A stretch of 64,000 nucleotides of DNA from UBA830 sp038146925 (lineage in GTDB: Bacteria > Pseudomonadota > Alphaproteobacteria > MPNO01 > UBA830): assembly GCA_038146925.1 (NCBI GenBank), contig JAYQSP010000011.1:744001-808000 (forward strand), in the 5' to 3' direction. Under the pieces are notes generated by a model. That model ran no database searches. It was not told the origin of the DNA and saw nothing but the letters and a program-made list of their open reading frames with translations. Made by a program: the position numbers and the translations under genes. Of this stretch, positions 7,667 through 16,334 are shown one piece after another (the stretch's first letter is position 1; every line of letters starts with the position of its first letter).

Positions 7667-8383
7667 CTATAGAAACGCCTCTTTAAGCAGGTGACCGATC
7701 AGCCAAGCGATGCCCGCAGCAGCAAGTCCGATCGCCAGCGTTTCTGTGCCTGACCGCCACCACGGCTGCGTTGACCACTGGGCCTTGATTGATCCTATAA
7801 CGAAGAAAACGACTGCAGTCAGTGCGATCGCTGTTTCGAACGGGTTTGAGATGGGCAGGAAAAACGGAGTTAGCGGCGCTAGACCGCACAGGATAAAGGC
7901 AGCAAAGGTGCAAAGTCCCGCCCTGATTGGATCTCGGATGGAGGACGGCATGCCGTATTCTTCTACCATCATGGTATCGACCCAGCGTTCTTTGTCGGCG
8001 GTGATAACCTCCACCACGCGCTCTAGCTCAGCACCATCGAATCCCTTGTTTCGATATATCTCGCGGATTTCCCTGCGCTCCGCTTCGGGTATGCGTTCGA
8101 CCTGCTGCTCTTCATAGGCGCGGTGGCGGCGGTAATCGTCCAGTTCCGCCTTGGTGCCGCTGTAATTGCTAGCGGCCATGGAAAATCCGTCGGCGATGAT
8201 GTTGGCGGCGCCGAGGATCAGGATAACCCTGGTCGACATTTCCGCGCCGACCACTCCGGCGACGATCGCAAACGTCGTAATCGCGCCGTCAATGCCGCCA
8301 TAGACCCAGTCGCTGAGATACGATGTTTTCGGCCCTTCCTCGAGGCGGGCGCGGATTTCTCGTGGGTGATGGGAATGTTCCAT
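7667..8383 (-). CDS. VIT1/CCC1 family Fe2+/Mn2+ transporter
   Basis: This 238-residue integral membrane protein is of the VIT1/CCC1 family, which moves Fe2+ or Mn2+ across membranes. TM1 follows WVYGGIDGAITTFAIVAGVVGA, and TM2 includes ANIIADGFSMAASNY; the Asp and Met residues there correspond to metal-pathway positions. A long charged cytoplasmic helical segment rich in Glu/Arg (about 80-145) follows, as in the metal-binding domain of plant VIT1. Three further hydrophobic helices end the protein. The N-terminal HSHH may add metal affinity. It stands between a decayed region and the acyl-CoA ligase pseudogene, so its link to the catabolic genes is uncertain. The start ATG at 8383 looks good. 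Confidence 0.88.
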   Translation of the reverse strand: MEHSHHPREIRARLEEGPKTSYLSDWVYGGIDGAITTFAIVAGVVGAEMSTRVILILGAANIIADGFSMAASNYSGTKAELDDYRRHRAYEEQQVERIPEAERREIREIYRNKGFDGAELERVVEVITADKERWVDTMMVEEYGMPSSIRDPIRAGLCTFAAFILCGLAPLTPFFLPISNPFETAIALTAVVFFVIGSIKAQWSTQPWWRSGTETLAIGLAAAGIAWLIGHLLKEAFL

Positions 8384-8386
8384 GTT

Positions 8387-9119
8387 CTATCCGTTTTGCG
8401 ACTGGGCTTTGTTGTCGATCTTGCCCACGGTGGTTTTGGAGATTAAGGCCCGATGATAATCGGAATTTGGCACCATGTCGCGGGCCAAAACCGGCTCCTC
8501 ATAGGTGATCAGATCTTCCGCCGTAGAGTTCATGTTCGGCCTCAGTGTAACACCTGCATGGATGACTTCGCCGTAATGGTCATCGGGTCCGCCCAGTGGA
8601 ACAGCGTTGGCTACGTCCGGGTGCGCATAGAGCACTTCGTCGATTTCGCGCGGGAAGACAGCAGCGGCTATAACCTGGGCTCGACGTCTGAACTGGTTGT
8701 ATGAATTTTGTTCCGACGTCGGAGATAAGCTCTCCGGTATTCCCCAGCGTTTCAATCAGATCCGTACATCCTGTATCGTTAATCGATGCCACCGGCGCGG
8801 CGTCATCCAGTATAAATTTTGCCTCGCGCGCGGTATGGAGCGGGTTGATAGGCACAGTCTGCGCGCGCGCGGCGTGCGCCGCGAACATGTCCGTAGCCAT
8901 GTCGGCCGAATTGTTCATCAAAAGCCGGACCCGTTCGTTGGTGGCGTCGAGATCGATTAGACGACGGGAGAGCTCTCCGACACCTGCGGCGTCGGCGCAT
9001 TACGTGAGGTCGCAGGCATCGAAATTGATAGCAACGGCCTCCGGGGTTCGGCCGACAGCATCCACTAGCATTTGGACGACGGTTTCTTGAATAACGGGAA
9101 AATCGTCCGGCTGAACCAT
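8387..9119 (-). pseudogene. Acyl-CoA synthetase (AMP-dependent ligase) pseudogene
   Basis: This is the remains of an AMP-forming acyl-CoA ligase gene. The frame starts with an ATG at 9119 and reads the N-terminus (QPDDFPVIQETVVQMLVDA). It meets TAA at 9000-9002 and continues in the same frame with the conserved LLMNNSADMA and INPLHTAREAKFILDDAAPV blocks. After about 8760 the central adenylation core (phosphate loop and active-site motifs) is absent. The C-terminal domain appears in another frame, with PREIDEVLYAHPDV, DDHYGEVIHA and the SKTTVGKID ending. An intact enzyme has about 500 residues, so roughly half the gene is lost. It is the last member of the minus-strand thiolase-SDR-ADH operon. 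Confidence 0.85.
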
Positions 9120-9124
9120 TCGGA

Positions 9125-10159
9125 TCAGGGCGTCGCGATCAGGATCGCGGCGCGCCCCGTGACCAGCCCCTGTTCGACACGTTCATGGAGGGCTTCGGCG
9201 CCGGCCATATCGGCGGTTTCGGTTACCAGCGGCCAGACCTCGCCACGCGCGCAAAGCTCGAGTGATTCGATCACTTCCTGCCGAGTGGCATACCGGCTTC
9301 CCATCAGGATCAGTTCTTTTTCAAGCATCGTGTGGGCGTGCGCGCTGAAATTTTCGCCGGACCCGCCGAGCGTCACCATGCGGCCGCCGCGGCCGAGGCA
9401 TTGCACCGCGGTCTCCAGGGTTTCCCTGGACGATACGAAATCGATGGCGACATCGATCCCGCCCCCGCTCAGATCCCTGAGCGCCTCGAGCGCATATCCG
9501 TCGTGCGGGTTGACGCATTCGTCCGCGCCGGCCGCGCGGCAGGCTTCGAACTTGTCGGCCGCGATATCGACGGCGATCACCTTCGCGTGCGCCCACTTGG
9601 CCAGCATCAGCATATGAATACCGAGTCCGCCACCGGCGCCGAAAACGGCGACGGTCTCACCCGCCTTGATGTCAGCGTGACGCACGACCTTGACCGGTGT
9701 GGCTATCGCGTCGGTGATCACGCCGATCTCGGCCGCGTGATTCTGCCAGTGGAGGTTTTCCGGAAATTTCAGGAAATTCCGGGCAGGCAGTTTCATCAGT
9801 TCAGCGTAACCGCCGTCGCAGGCGCGCCCGATATAGCCGCCGAAGTTCTCGCACAGCGTTTCCCGGTTGATGCGGCACCATTTGCAATGGCCGCAGGTTA
9901 GATAGAAATAGGCGGTGACCGGATCGCCCACTGCGACATTGATGACACCGTCGCCGACCGCTTCGATCACGCCTGTGATCTCGTGTCCGATGATCCGGGG
10001 ATAATCGACTTTGGCGCGGCCCGCTTTCACGTGCTGGATGGTCAGGCCGGCGCCGCAAGCAATGACCTTGGCCACAGCCTCGCCGGGTCCCGGCACCGGA
10101 TCGGGAACGGTCTCCAGTGAAAACGGCTCGCCAGGGCCGTTAAGAACGAGTGCTTTCAT
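9125..10159 (-). CDS. Zinc-binding alcohol dehydrogenase (MDR family)
   Basis: This 344-residue medium-chain dehydrogenase has an N-terminal GroES-like domain with catalytic zinc ligand Cys35 and the GHE motif at 58-60. A structural zinc site is formed by Cys89, Cys92, Cys95 and Cys103. The Rossmann domain carries VFGAGGGLG and an acidic residue in AVDIAADK that favours NAD. It should interconvert an alcohol and an aldehyde or ketone. Its start overlaps the stop of the upstream SDR by one base (10159), and it is followed at once by the acyl-CoA ligase pseudogene. This is a typical alcohol-to-acid side-chain degradation order in which the last activating step is now broken. Confidence 0.92.
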   Translation of the reverse strand: MKALVLNGPGEPFSLETVPDPVPGPGEAVAKVIACGAGLTIQHVKAGRAKVDYPRIIGHEITGVIEAVGDGVINVAVGDPVTAYFYLTCGHCKWCRINRETLCENFGGYIGRACDGGYAELMKLPARNFLKFPENLHWQNHAAEIGVITDAIATPVKVVRHADIKAGETVAVFGAGGGLGIHMLMLAKWAHAKVIAVDIAADKFEACRAAGADECVNPHDGYALEALRDLSGGGIDVAIDFVSSRETLETAVQCLGRGGRMVTLGGSGENFSAHAHTMLEKELILMGSRYATRQEVIESLELCARGEVWPLVTETADMAGAEALHERVEQGLVTGRAAILIATP

Positions 10160-10938
10160 CAGCTGTACGCCATTCCCCCGTCGACCAGAACAGATTGACC
10201 GGTCATGAACCCGGAGGCCGGCGATGCAAGAAACAGCGCCATTCCCACCAGATCGCCGGTCTGTTCTATCCGTTTGATTTTCTGCATGCCGAGCACGCCC
10301 GTCAGGCTTTGCTCGGTCCGTCCCGCGTAATCCACTTCCGAGTCCGTCATGCCGGGCATGATCGCGTTACAGGTAATGCCGCGTTCTCCCAGCTCCGACG
10401 CCATGCACCTTGTCATGCCCACGACTGCCGCCTTCGACGTGACGTAATGCATCAGCTGCGGCAAACCAACCGGAACCGTCGAGGACGAAATGTTGATGAT
10501 GCGCCCGTAACCGCCGGCCTCCATGTGGGGCACCACCAGCTTGGCGCATATCCAGGACCCGATCACGTTGACGTCCAGTACCTTCGTCCAGTCTTCCCTT
10601 GAAATATCTTCGAAGCGCGACCGGGTGATGGTCGAAAAGATGGCGGCATTGTTGATCAGCACGTCGATCCGGCCGAATTCCTCCATGGCGGCGGCAATCA
10701 TCTCCGCGACCGAAGCCTCGTCCGTGACGTCCGTCTGGAGGGCAAGCGCACGCCCGCCATCCGCCTTTATTTCTTTTGCGACATTCGTTCCAGACTGGCC
10801 GTTGATTTCGGCGATCACAGGGATTGCGCCATGATCGGCGAAATGTTTTGCATAGGCTCGCCCGATACCGGTGCCGCCGCCGGTGACGATAACGACCCGG
10901 CCTTCAACGCTGTTGGAAGTATCGACGTCTGTTGTCAT
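10159..10938 (-). CDS. SDR family oxidoreductase (classical, 3-oxoacyl reductase-like)
   Basis: This is a classical short-chain dehydrogenase of 259 residues. It has the coenzyme loop GGGTGIGRAYA (20-30), NNAA at 97-100, Ser152/153 and the catalytic YVTSK motif (Tyr165, Lys169). The DV pair after the third strand (Asp70-Val71) fits an adenine-ring contact. The pattern is that of FabG-like 3-hydroxyacyl or cyclic-alcohol dehydrogenases. It sits second in the minus-strand operon, overlapping the thiolase stop by four bases (ATGA) and the zinc alcohol dehydrogenase start by one base. The tight coupling argues that the three enzymes act on one pathway. Exact substrate unknown. Confidence 0.92.
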   Translation of the reverse strand: MTTDVDTSNSVEGRVVIVTGGGTGIGRAYAKHFADHGAIPVIAEINGQSGTNVAKEIKADGGRALALQTDVTDEASVAEMIAAAMEEFGRIDVLINNAAIFSTITRSRFEDISREDWTKVLDVNVIGSWICAKLVVPHMEAGGYGRIINISSSTVPVGLPQLMHYVTSKAAVVGMTRCMASELGERGITCNAIMPGMTDSEVDYAGRTEQSLTGVLGMQKIKRIEQTGDLVGMALFLASPASGFMTGQSVLVDGGMAYS

Positions 10939-12137
10939 GTTACGTCCCTCACCTCAATCACTACCGCCATCGAACTGTCGCCGGCAGCGCAGCCGTTGAA
11001 CAGCCCGTATCCGCCGCCGCGGATAACCAGTTCCTCTATCAGTTCGCAGATAGCCCGCAGACCCGTCGGTCCCTGCGGGTGCCCCCATATCAGCGAGCAG
11101 CCGTAATTGTTCATCTTGGTGATGTCGTACCCGGTTTCGCGGCAGAACACGATGTCGTTGACGGCGAAGGGGTTATGGGTCTTAACGGCCGTTACGTCGT
11201 TCAGCGAAATGCCCGCATTGTCGAGCGCCCGTTGCGACGCCGGGACGGGCGCATGGGGCATGAAGGCCTTGTCGGTCCGCGCCTGACCGAACCCGGCAAG
11301 GCGGATTTCGATCTTAGGGTCCGCCGACATGGCCGATGCCTTTTCGCGGGTTGTGACGATCATCGACGTGTTGCCGTCGGCCGGATGGGTCTGGCTGCCG
11401 AATGTCACGGTTCCGTCCGGCATCACGGGCTTCAGCCTGTCCAGGCCTTCGCGGGTGGTTTCGAAGACGCCTTCGTCGCCGGTCATCGTGGCGACAGTTT
11501 TGCGAAGCTTCTGGTCCGGCACCTCGAAAGGCAGACGCATGTAGCGTTTCTGGAAGGCGTTGTCGTCGGCGGTGGCGTCGCAATACTGCTCGTACCGCTG
11601 TGCGACCACGTCGTGCTGTTCGTCGGTGGTGATCTGCCACTTGCGGGCGACGTTTTCGGCGGTGCCGACCATGGCCACCTTGGCGTAGGGGTCGTGACCG
11701 AAATTGTCGAGGACCCAGTTTTCCGACGCGCCGGTGCCGCCCGGCGCCTGGGGATTGGGATAATAGACGTTGGGGCCGTTGGAGGTGCGGTCGGTGGTGA
11801 CGACGAGCGCCGATTCCGCGGTTTCTCCGATCTCCTGTGCTGTGTTCTGAAGACAACGGGCAGAGGTCGCGCATGCCTGAGCCAGTGTTGGGCCGGTGAC
11901 CCTGTCGGCGCCCATCATGGCCGTCATCCACGGCACGCCGTAGAAGGATTTGTGTTGAGGCACGGTGATGCCGAGAACCGCCATATCGAGACCGGCCGGA
12001 TCGATTTCCCGGCGGCCGAGTTCGTTCTTTGCGACGTAGGCGGCCAGTTCGACGCTGTTGAGGTGGCTCAGCGTGCCCTGCCATTTCGCGAACGGCGTGG
12101 ACCAGTAGCCGCCATAGGGGATGTAGGCCTCGGTCAT
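10935..12137 (-). CDS. Thiolase family protein (acetyl-CoA acetyltransferase-like)
   Basis: This is a 400-residue thiolase-fold protein. The nucleophile is Cys89 in QACATS. His residues of the second motif appear in KTHNPFAVND, and the third motif in WGHPQGPTG (His353). The C-terminal catalytic Cys383 lies in NGCAAGDS. All four catalytic positions are therefore present. The sequence is divergent from PhaA/FadA thiolases and closer to SCP2-like or lipid-transfer thiolases, many of which act on steroid or branched acyl-CoA. It heads the minus-strand operon, followed with overlaps by an SDR and a zinc alcohol dehydrogenase. It probably cleaves a 3-oxoacyl-CoA, though the ligase that would make CoA esters here is a pseudogene. 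Confidence 0.88.
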   Translation of the reverse strand: MTEAYIPYGGYWSTPFAKWQGTLSHLNSVELAAYVAKNELGRREIDPAGLDMAVLGITVPQHKSFYGVPWMTAMMGADRVTGPTLAQACATSARCLQNTAQEIGETAESALVVTTDRTSNGPNVYYPNPQAPGGTGASENWVLDNFGHDPYAKVAMVGTAENVARKWQITTDEQHDVVAQRYEQYCDATADDNAFQKRYMRLPFEVPDQKLRKTVATMTGDEGVFETTREGLDRLKPVMPDGTVTFGSQTHPADGNTSMIVTTREKASAMSADPKIEIRLAGFGQARTDKAFMPHAPVPASQRALDNAGISLNDVTAVKTHNPFAVNDIVFCRETGYDITKMNNYGCSLIWGHPQGPTGLRAICELIEELVIRGGGYGLFNGCAAGDSSMAVVIEVRDVT

Positions 12138-12283
12138 CCGGTTTCCTTAGTTCCTTGCGTGTTCCGGGCAGCTTCGCCGGACAACGCGGGATGGTCAATA
12201 TCCGCGACCGTCGTCACCGTTGGCAGAGGCTCGCCGGGGTGGCAAAATAGACTGGGAAATTTTCGGTCCGCAGGGAGGAAACC

Positions 12284-13213
12284 ATGAAGAAGATGCGTCT
12301 TGAAACCACGTCGCCGTTCCAAGGGCTGGCGGAACTCGTAGCCGACGACGAAGGTCTTTTCGCCGAGGAAGGCATCGAGATCGAATGGGTAAAGCGGGCG
12401 AATACGCCGCGAGATGTGGATCCGAAGATTACGACGCCGGACGGGCTGTCGGCCTTCGGCAGCCATGGCGAGGCCTTCGAAAAGGGCGGCGCCGACATGT
12501 ACAACGCCTGCGAATGGGGCAATTACCGCCGCGTTCAGGATACGTCGGCAAAGGGCCGCCAGCTCGGCCGGCGGTCGATCATGGTCTGGGCCGGTATCGT
12601 CGTCCGCGGCGATTCCAACGCTTATTCGCCTCAGCAGCTTGCCGACGTTCAGGTCGCGGTGCCGTATTACTTTGGCACACATTATCTGACGTATCAGATG
12701 CTGGAAGGGTTCCTGCCGCGCGACCTGATCAAAACCTGCCGCGCGCCCAACGGTTCCGCCGCGCGCTACGATGCGCTGATCAACGGCGATGTCGAGGCGA
12801 CCACCCTGACGGAACCTTATTTGTCGCTGGCCGAAAAGAATGGCTGCCGGATCATCATCGAGGGCATGTATCACGGCACCGAGGTCGCTTCCGACGACAT
12901 CGATGCCGATACCTACGCCGCGTTCAACCGGGCGGTTAAAAAAGCGGTCCGGATGATCAATGCAGACAAGCGCAAATACATGCAGTACTTCATCGACCGG
13001 CATAAGGGCCAGCACCCGGGTATCGAGACGTTGACGGTCGACGATTTCCGGCTGTCGCGCCTGCAGATGGTCGATCCGGCGCCGATCCCGGAAAAAGAGC
13101 TGCAGCGTACTTACGACTGGATGCGGAGCTGGGGCATGATCGACGAGCTCAGCCCCGACGTGCTGGTCGACGTGCACCGCCAGCAGGCGGCGCACGAGGT
13201 GGCGGCGGAGTAG
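12284..13213 (+). CDS. Periplasmic-binding-fold (NMT1/SsuA-like) protein without signal peptide
   Basis: This 309-residue protein has the two-lobe fold of NMT1/THI5/SsuA-type substrate-binding proteins. It contains GLAELVADDEGLFAEEGIEIEW near the N-terminus, a central LADVQVAVPYYFGTHYLTYQML region and LTEPYLSLAEKNG late in the fold. It starts directly with charged residues (MKKMRLETTSP) after a GGGAGGA ribosome site at 12273-12279. No signal peptide is visible, and no ABC permease or ATPase gene is nearby. It may therefore be a cytoplasmic enzyme or binding protein; decarboxylases such as the dihydroxyphthalate type share this fold. It is divergent from the thiolase operon and precedes the Rieske oxygenase gene by about 420 bases. 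Confidence 0.75.
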   Translation: MKKMRLETTSPFQGLAELVADDEGLFAEEGIEIEWVKRANTPRDVDPKITTPDGLSAFGSHGEAFEKGGADMYNACEWGNYRRVQDTSAKGRQLGRRSIMVWAGIVVRGDSNAYSPQQLADVQVAVPYYFGTHYLTYQMLEGFLPRDLIKTCRAPNGSAARYDALINGDVEATTLTEPYLSLAEKNGCRIIIEGMYHGTEVASDDIDADTYAAFNRAVKKAVRMINADKRKYMQYFIDRHKGQHPGIETLTVDDFRLSRLQMVDPAPIPEKELQRTYDWMRSWGMIDELSPDVLVDVHRQQAAHEVAAE

Positions 13214-13216
13214 GGC

Positions 13217-13462
13217 TTACTCCGGAGGCAGGATTTCCTGCGTGCAGACCTGATCTATCAGATGCGCGCGGCCGATGTCTTCCAGATGGGCGCGCTTCTG
13301 ATCCGCCGTCAGCGGAGCGCCGATCCCCTGGGTCATGGCCAACACCACTGAGGAATCGCCCATATCCAGCCAGTACATGCGGCGGACGAGTTTTCCGGTG
13401 TCGTCCCGGGCAAACGGACTGTCAGGATCCGATCCCAAGTCTGGGCTGAAGTAATTCGGCAT
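13217..13462 (-). CDS. Small hypothetical protein
   Basis: This is an 81-residue protein that I do not recognise. The ATG at 13462 follows a GAGAG ribosome site at good spacing, and the codon use looks ordinary, which supports a real gene. The sequence is mixed polar with no membrane segment or signal peptide. It has an N-terminal YFSPDLGSDPDSPF stretch, a central VRRMYWLDMGDSSVVLAMTQG part and a C-terminal helix-like RAHLEDIGRAHLIDQV. It converges with the binding-fold protein gene three bases away and diverges from the Rieske oxygenase gene. A role tied to that oxygenase is possible but unproven. Confidence 0.6.
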   Translation of the reverse strand: MPNYFSPDLGSDPDSPFARDDTGKLVRRMYWLDMGDSSVVLAMTQGIGAPLTADQKRAHLEDIGRAHLIDQVCTQEILPPE

Positions 13463-13631
13463 GTGTGTCTCTCGAATAATTTTGTGGGACTATACCAGCC
13501 GACAGCGATTAACCAACGGGCAGATAAGGATTGTGCGTTTTATGGCTCACGTTATTGTGCCCGCCGCCGGGCTTGCTGAGGCGCGTTATACCCCTTAAAT
13601 CTGGCCGCGATCTAACCTGACAGAGGCGCTG

Positions 13632-14702
13632 ATGGGGCCTTTCCTGAAAAATTCCTGGTATGCGGCAGCGTGGAACCACGAGGTGTCGGCGGACACGCCG
13701 CTGGCGCGCACGATTCTGAACGAACCGCTGGTCCTGTTCCGGGATTCCGCTGGCCGGGTCGTGGCGCTGGAAGACCGGTGCTGTCATCGGCACCTGCCGC
13801 TGTCGCAGGGAAAAATCATCGGCGACACCTTGGAATGCGGCTATCACGGGCTGACCTTCGATGGCACCGGCGCTTGCGTGAAAGTGCCGGGGCAGTCGCG
13901 GGTTCCGCCGGACAGCCGGGTGAAGGCCTGGCCCGTGCTCGAAAAATACCAGTATATCTGGGTGTGGATGGGCGATCCGAACAAAGTGGACGAGAGCCTG
14001 CTGCCCGACTGGCATGTGATGGACGACCCCGACTGGGCAGTGGTGAAGGGCGATCCGCCGTTTCACATTCCCTGCCATTACGAGCTGTTCAACGACAATC
14101 TGCTGGATCTGTCGCATCTTGCTTATGTGCACATCAAGAATATCGGGACTTCGGCAGTGCCGGATTTTCCCATCGTCAGCACGAAGACGGAAAATACCGT
14201 ACGGATGATCCGCTGGATTCTGGATTCGCCGCCAGCGCCGCTTTATGCGCATTTCGGCGGGTTCACGGGCAACATCGATCGCTGGCAGTACGCCGAGGCT
14301 ATGGTGCCCAGTTTCAACACGGTGCGCGTCGGTTGCCTGCCGGCAGGATGCGGCGCGCAGCCCGGCGATCATCCGGACGATTTTTCGGTCAAATCCGGCG
14401 GGCGCAACGCGCAGGGGTTCGAATTCTACAATCTCAACGCCATCACGCCAGAGACCGAGACATCGACGTGGTATTTCTACGCCCATTCGCGGAACTTCGC
14501 GGTGGACGACCCGGAGATGGACGAGGAGTTCCGGCGCGAACTGCGCGGCGCATTCCAGGATGACGTGGATATCCTGGCTGCCCAGCAGTCGAACATGGAT
14601 CGCCATGCCCACAACCCGAAGGACTGGATCGACATCAATGTCGACGGGCCGGGGCTGGCGCTGCGCCGGATGGTGGCGGAGGCGATCGCGGCGGAAACGT
14701 AG
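13632..14702 (+). CDS. Rieske non-heme iron oxygenase, VanA-type large subunit
   Basis: This 356-residue aromatic oxygenase component has an N-terminal Rieske [2Fe-2S] domain with Cys50-x-His52 and Cys69-x-x-His72. Its C-terminal catalytic domain carries the mononuclear iron motif NLLDLSHLAYVH (Asp159, His162, His167). The length and N-terminal NSWYAAAWNHEV fit the vanillate O-demethylase/phenoxybenzoate dioxygenase class, which are alpha-only oligomers doing demethylation, decarboxylation-linked or ring hydroxylation. A ferredoxin reductase partner such as VanB is not encoded within reach, so electrons must come from elsewhere. It stands alone on its strand between a hypothetical gene and a secreted VWA protein. 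Confidence 0.93.
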   Translation: MGPFLKNSWYAAAWNHEVSADTPLARTILNEPLVLFRDSAGRVVALEDRCCHRHLPLSQGKIIGDTLECGYHGLTFDGTGACVKVPGQSRVPPDSRVKAWPVLEKYQYIWVWMGDPNKVDESLLPDWHVMDDPDWAVVKGDPPFHIPCHYELFNDNLLDLSHLAYVHIKNIGTSAVPDFPIVSTKTENTVRMIRWILDSPPAPLYAHFGGFTGNIDRWQYAEAMVPSFNTVRVGCLPAGCGAQPGDHPDDFSVKSGGRNAQGFEFYNLNAITPETETSTWYFYAHSRNFAVDDPEMDEEFRRELRGAFQDDVDILAAQQSNMDRHAHNPKDWIDINVDGPGLALRRMVAEAIAAET

Positions 14703-14779
14703 CAACCGCCTTTTTTCTTCCACAAGTCTTTGATATCGCTTACATTAAACTACAATGTTGCCGTGGTTGGTAGGCTGGT

Positions 14780-15532
14780 TTGCGTATTGGGGGTAGGTTC
14801 ACGGGTTTTCGCACTCTGTCGCGCGTTTTAGGTGCGCTGTTCGTCACTTTTGTTGTGTTCGCGTCGCCGGCCCGCGCGGTGCCGTACCATGATGTCGTCA
14901 TCATGCTCGACAACAGCGGCAGTCTCGGCTCCGCCAACTTTCTGGCCCAGCGGCAGGCGGCGATAAACCTCGTGACCGATTACGGCGGACAGGCGAACAA
15001 TCCCATGCGGTTCGCCGTGATCGATTTCGCGACGAACGTGAACATCGTTCATGGACTGGATGATCCCCAGGATCAGAGTAGCGTCCTCGCCTCCTTGACG
15101 GGACTGAATTATACAGGCGGGTATACAAATACCCACGGGGCCCTCGTCGAGATGATCAACCAGCTCGATGTGTTCTCGAGCTTTCCCAATACGATGACGG
15201 GAATTTTGTTTACCGACGGACAGCCATATGGTCCATCCGGCCCGGAGTCCGTGTGCGACCTGGAGGCCAACATCAAGTCGCGGGATATCAACGTGAATAT
15301 CGTCGGGCACGGTTCGGGATGGGTGAACCAGAACGGTCAGGCAAAAACCCAGTGCCTGGTGATGGATCCAATCACGGATATCCTCAGTAAAGACTCGCCG
15401 TTGGAGTACAATATCGAAGATTACGAATATCTCTCCAGCACCACGATCCTCGCGATGGCAGAGCCGGGTACGCTGGCGGTGCTGGGTCTTGGTCTGGTCG
15501 CGATCGGATTTACGCGCCGCCGCACGGCCTGA
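14780..15532 (+). CDS. Secreted von Willebrand factor A protein with PEP-CTERM-like sorting tail
   Basis: This is a 250-residue exported protein. A Sec signal (hydrophobic 17-28, likely cut after ARA at 31-33) is followed by a DUF1194-like VWA domain with the MIDAS motif DNSGS (44-48) and TDG at the second metal loop. The C-terminus has a sorting-type tail: a short motif with Glu-Pro-Gly (about 228-230), a hydrophobic helix and a basic RRR ending. This matches exosortase substrates except that the first Pro of PEP is Ala. The only possible start in this frame is the TTG at 14780; the ribosome site is weak. It converges with the metallophosphoesterase gene one codon away. Function unknown, probably adhesion or matrix. 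Confidence 0.8.
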   Translation: MRIGGRFTGFRTLSRVLGALFVTFVVFASPARAVPYHDVVIMLDNSGSLGSANFLAQRQAAINLVTDYGGQANNPMRFAVIDFATNVNIVHGLDDPQDQSSVLASLTGLNYTGGYTNTHGALVEMINQLDVFSSFPNTMTGILFTDGQPYGPSGPESVCDLEANIKSRDINVNIVGHGSGWVNQNGQAKTQCLVMDPITDILSKDSPLEYNIEDYEYLSSTTILAMAEPGTLAVLGLGLVAIGFTRRRTA

Positions 15533-16264
15533 TCAGGCGGCCGGAGGACCCTTCACAGGCGCCGTTTCGATCGACACCGCGTCCTTATCCTTAAATCGAA
15601 CCAGATTGATCGTCGCCGCGTAGTCGGGCGATCCCGAATAATGCGCGGGCACATTGTCCGTCCCCACGTCTGTCGGAACATTCCAGTGACCGAGGGCGAC
15701 GTAATCGGCCCCGGTGGCGTCGATGTCGTCGGGGGTCAGGAGCCACGCCGCGCGGGCCGCATCGCCGGCGGGGCGTTCTTCGACGAAGTGACCGTGGGCC
15801 GCGACCACGTGGCGGGAGGCCCTGCGGGCGGGCGCGCCCTGCAGCGGATCGATATCGCCGTAATCGGGATGCGCGCGCCCCCAGATTTCGATGTCGTAGG
15901 CGTCGAAGCCGACCGTGTCGCCGGCAATGCCGAGAACATGAACGCCGTCGATGTCGCCCAGCCCGCCCCGATACCACACCGAGTCCGGGGTCAGGGGATC
16001 GTGATTGCCCGGCAGCATTACGACCGGCATCGGCGCGGTGGTGAGCAGGGCGTGCGTCCGGTCCAGGATATCCGCTTTCAGACGGTTGTGTTCGAACACG
16101 TCGCCGGCCAGAAGCAGGATATCGGCGCGCGCCGCCTGCGCCGCATCGATGACAGCGGCGAGCGGTCCGTTGCCGTCGCCGCCCCAGGCGCGCATCGTAT
16201 AGCCGTCATCGACATGCAGGTCGGAAGAATGGGCGACGATCAGTTCGCCGTTGCGGCTTGTCAT
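15533..16264 (-). CDS. Metallophosphoesterase (SbcD/YkuE-like)
   Basis: This 243-residue calcineurin-like phosphoesterase starts from the ATG at 16262-16264. The five metal motifs are present in order: DLH (15-17), GDVFEHN, GNHDP, a VAAHGHF block and the ALGHW block near the end. The domain alone resembles the nuclease part of SbcD/Mre11 or cyclic-nucleotide/UDP-diacylglucosamine phosphoesterases, but the SbcD C-terminal cap is missing and no sbcC follows. Extension upstream to 16444 would read through low-quality residues with no family match and overlap the divergent nitroreductase start. A DNA-repair role is unproven; a small-molecule or nucleotide phosphoesterase is equally likely. Confidence 0.85.
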   Translation of the reverse strand: MTSRNGELIVAHSSDLHVDDGYTMRAWGGDGNGPLAAVIDAAQAARADILLLAGDVFEHNRLKADILDRTHALLTTAPMPVVMLPGNHDPLTPDSVWYRGGLGDIDGVHVLGIAGDTVGFDAYDIEIWGRAHPDYGDIDPLQGAPARRASRHVVAAHGHFVEERPAGDAARAAWLLTPDDIDATGADYVALGHWNVPTDVGTDNVPAHYSGSPDYAATINLVRFKDKDAVSIETAPVKGPPAA

Positions 16265-16334
16265 GGGAAGGCGTCTCCGGTGAAATCGCCGGTATAGTAT
16301 TAAAGCGCGACAATCAGAGAAAGCGGGGAAGCAT

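Noticed and set aside
10932..12287. Plus-strand frame of 451 codons over the thiolase gene
   Set aside because: The reverse strand holds a thiolase with all catalytic residues; this frame has none.
13632..14702. Pairing the Rieske oxygenase with the beta subunit at 3535-4017
   Set aside because: The oxygenase belongs to the VanA class, which usually has no beta subunit, and the genes are 10 kb apart.
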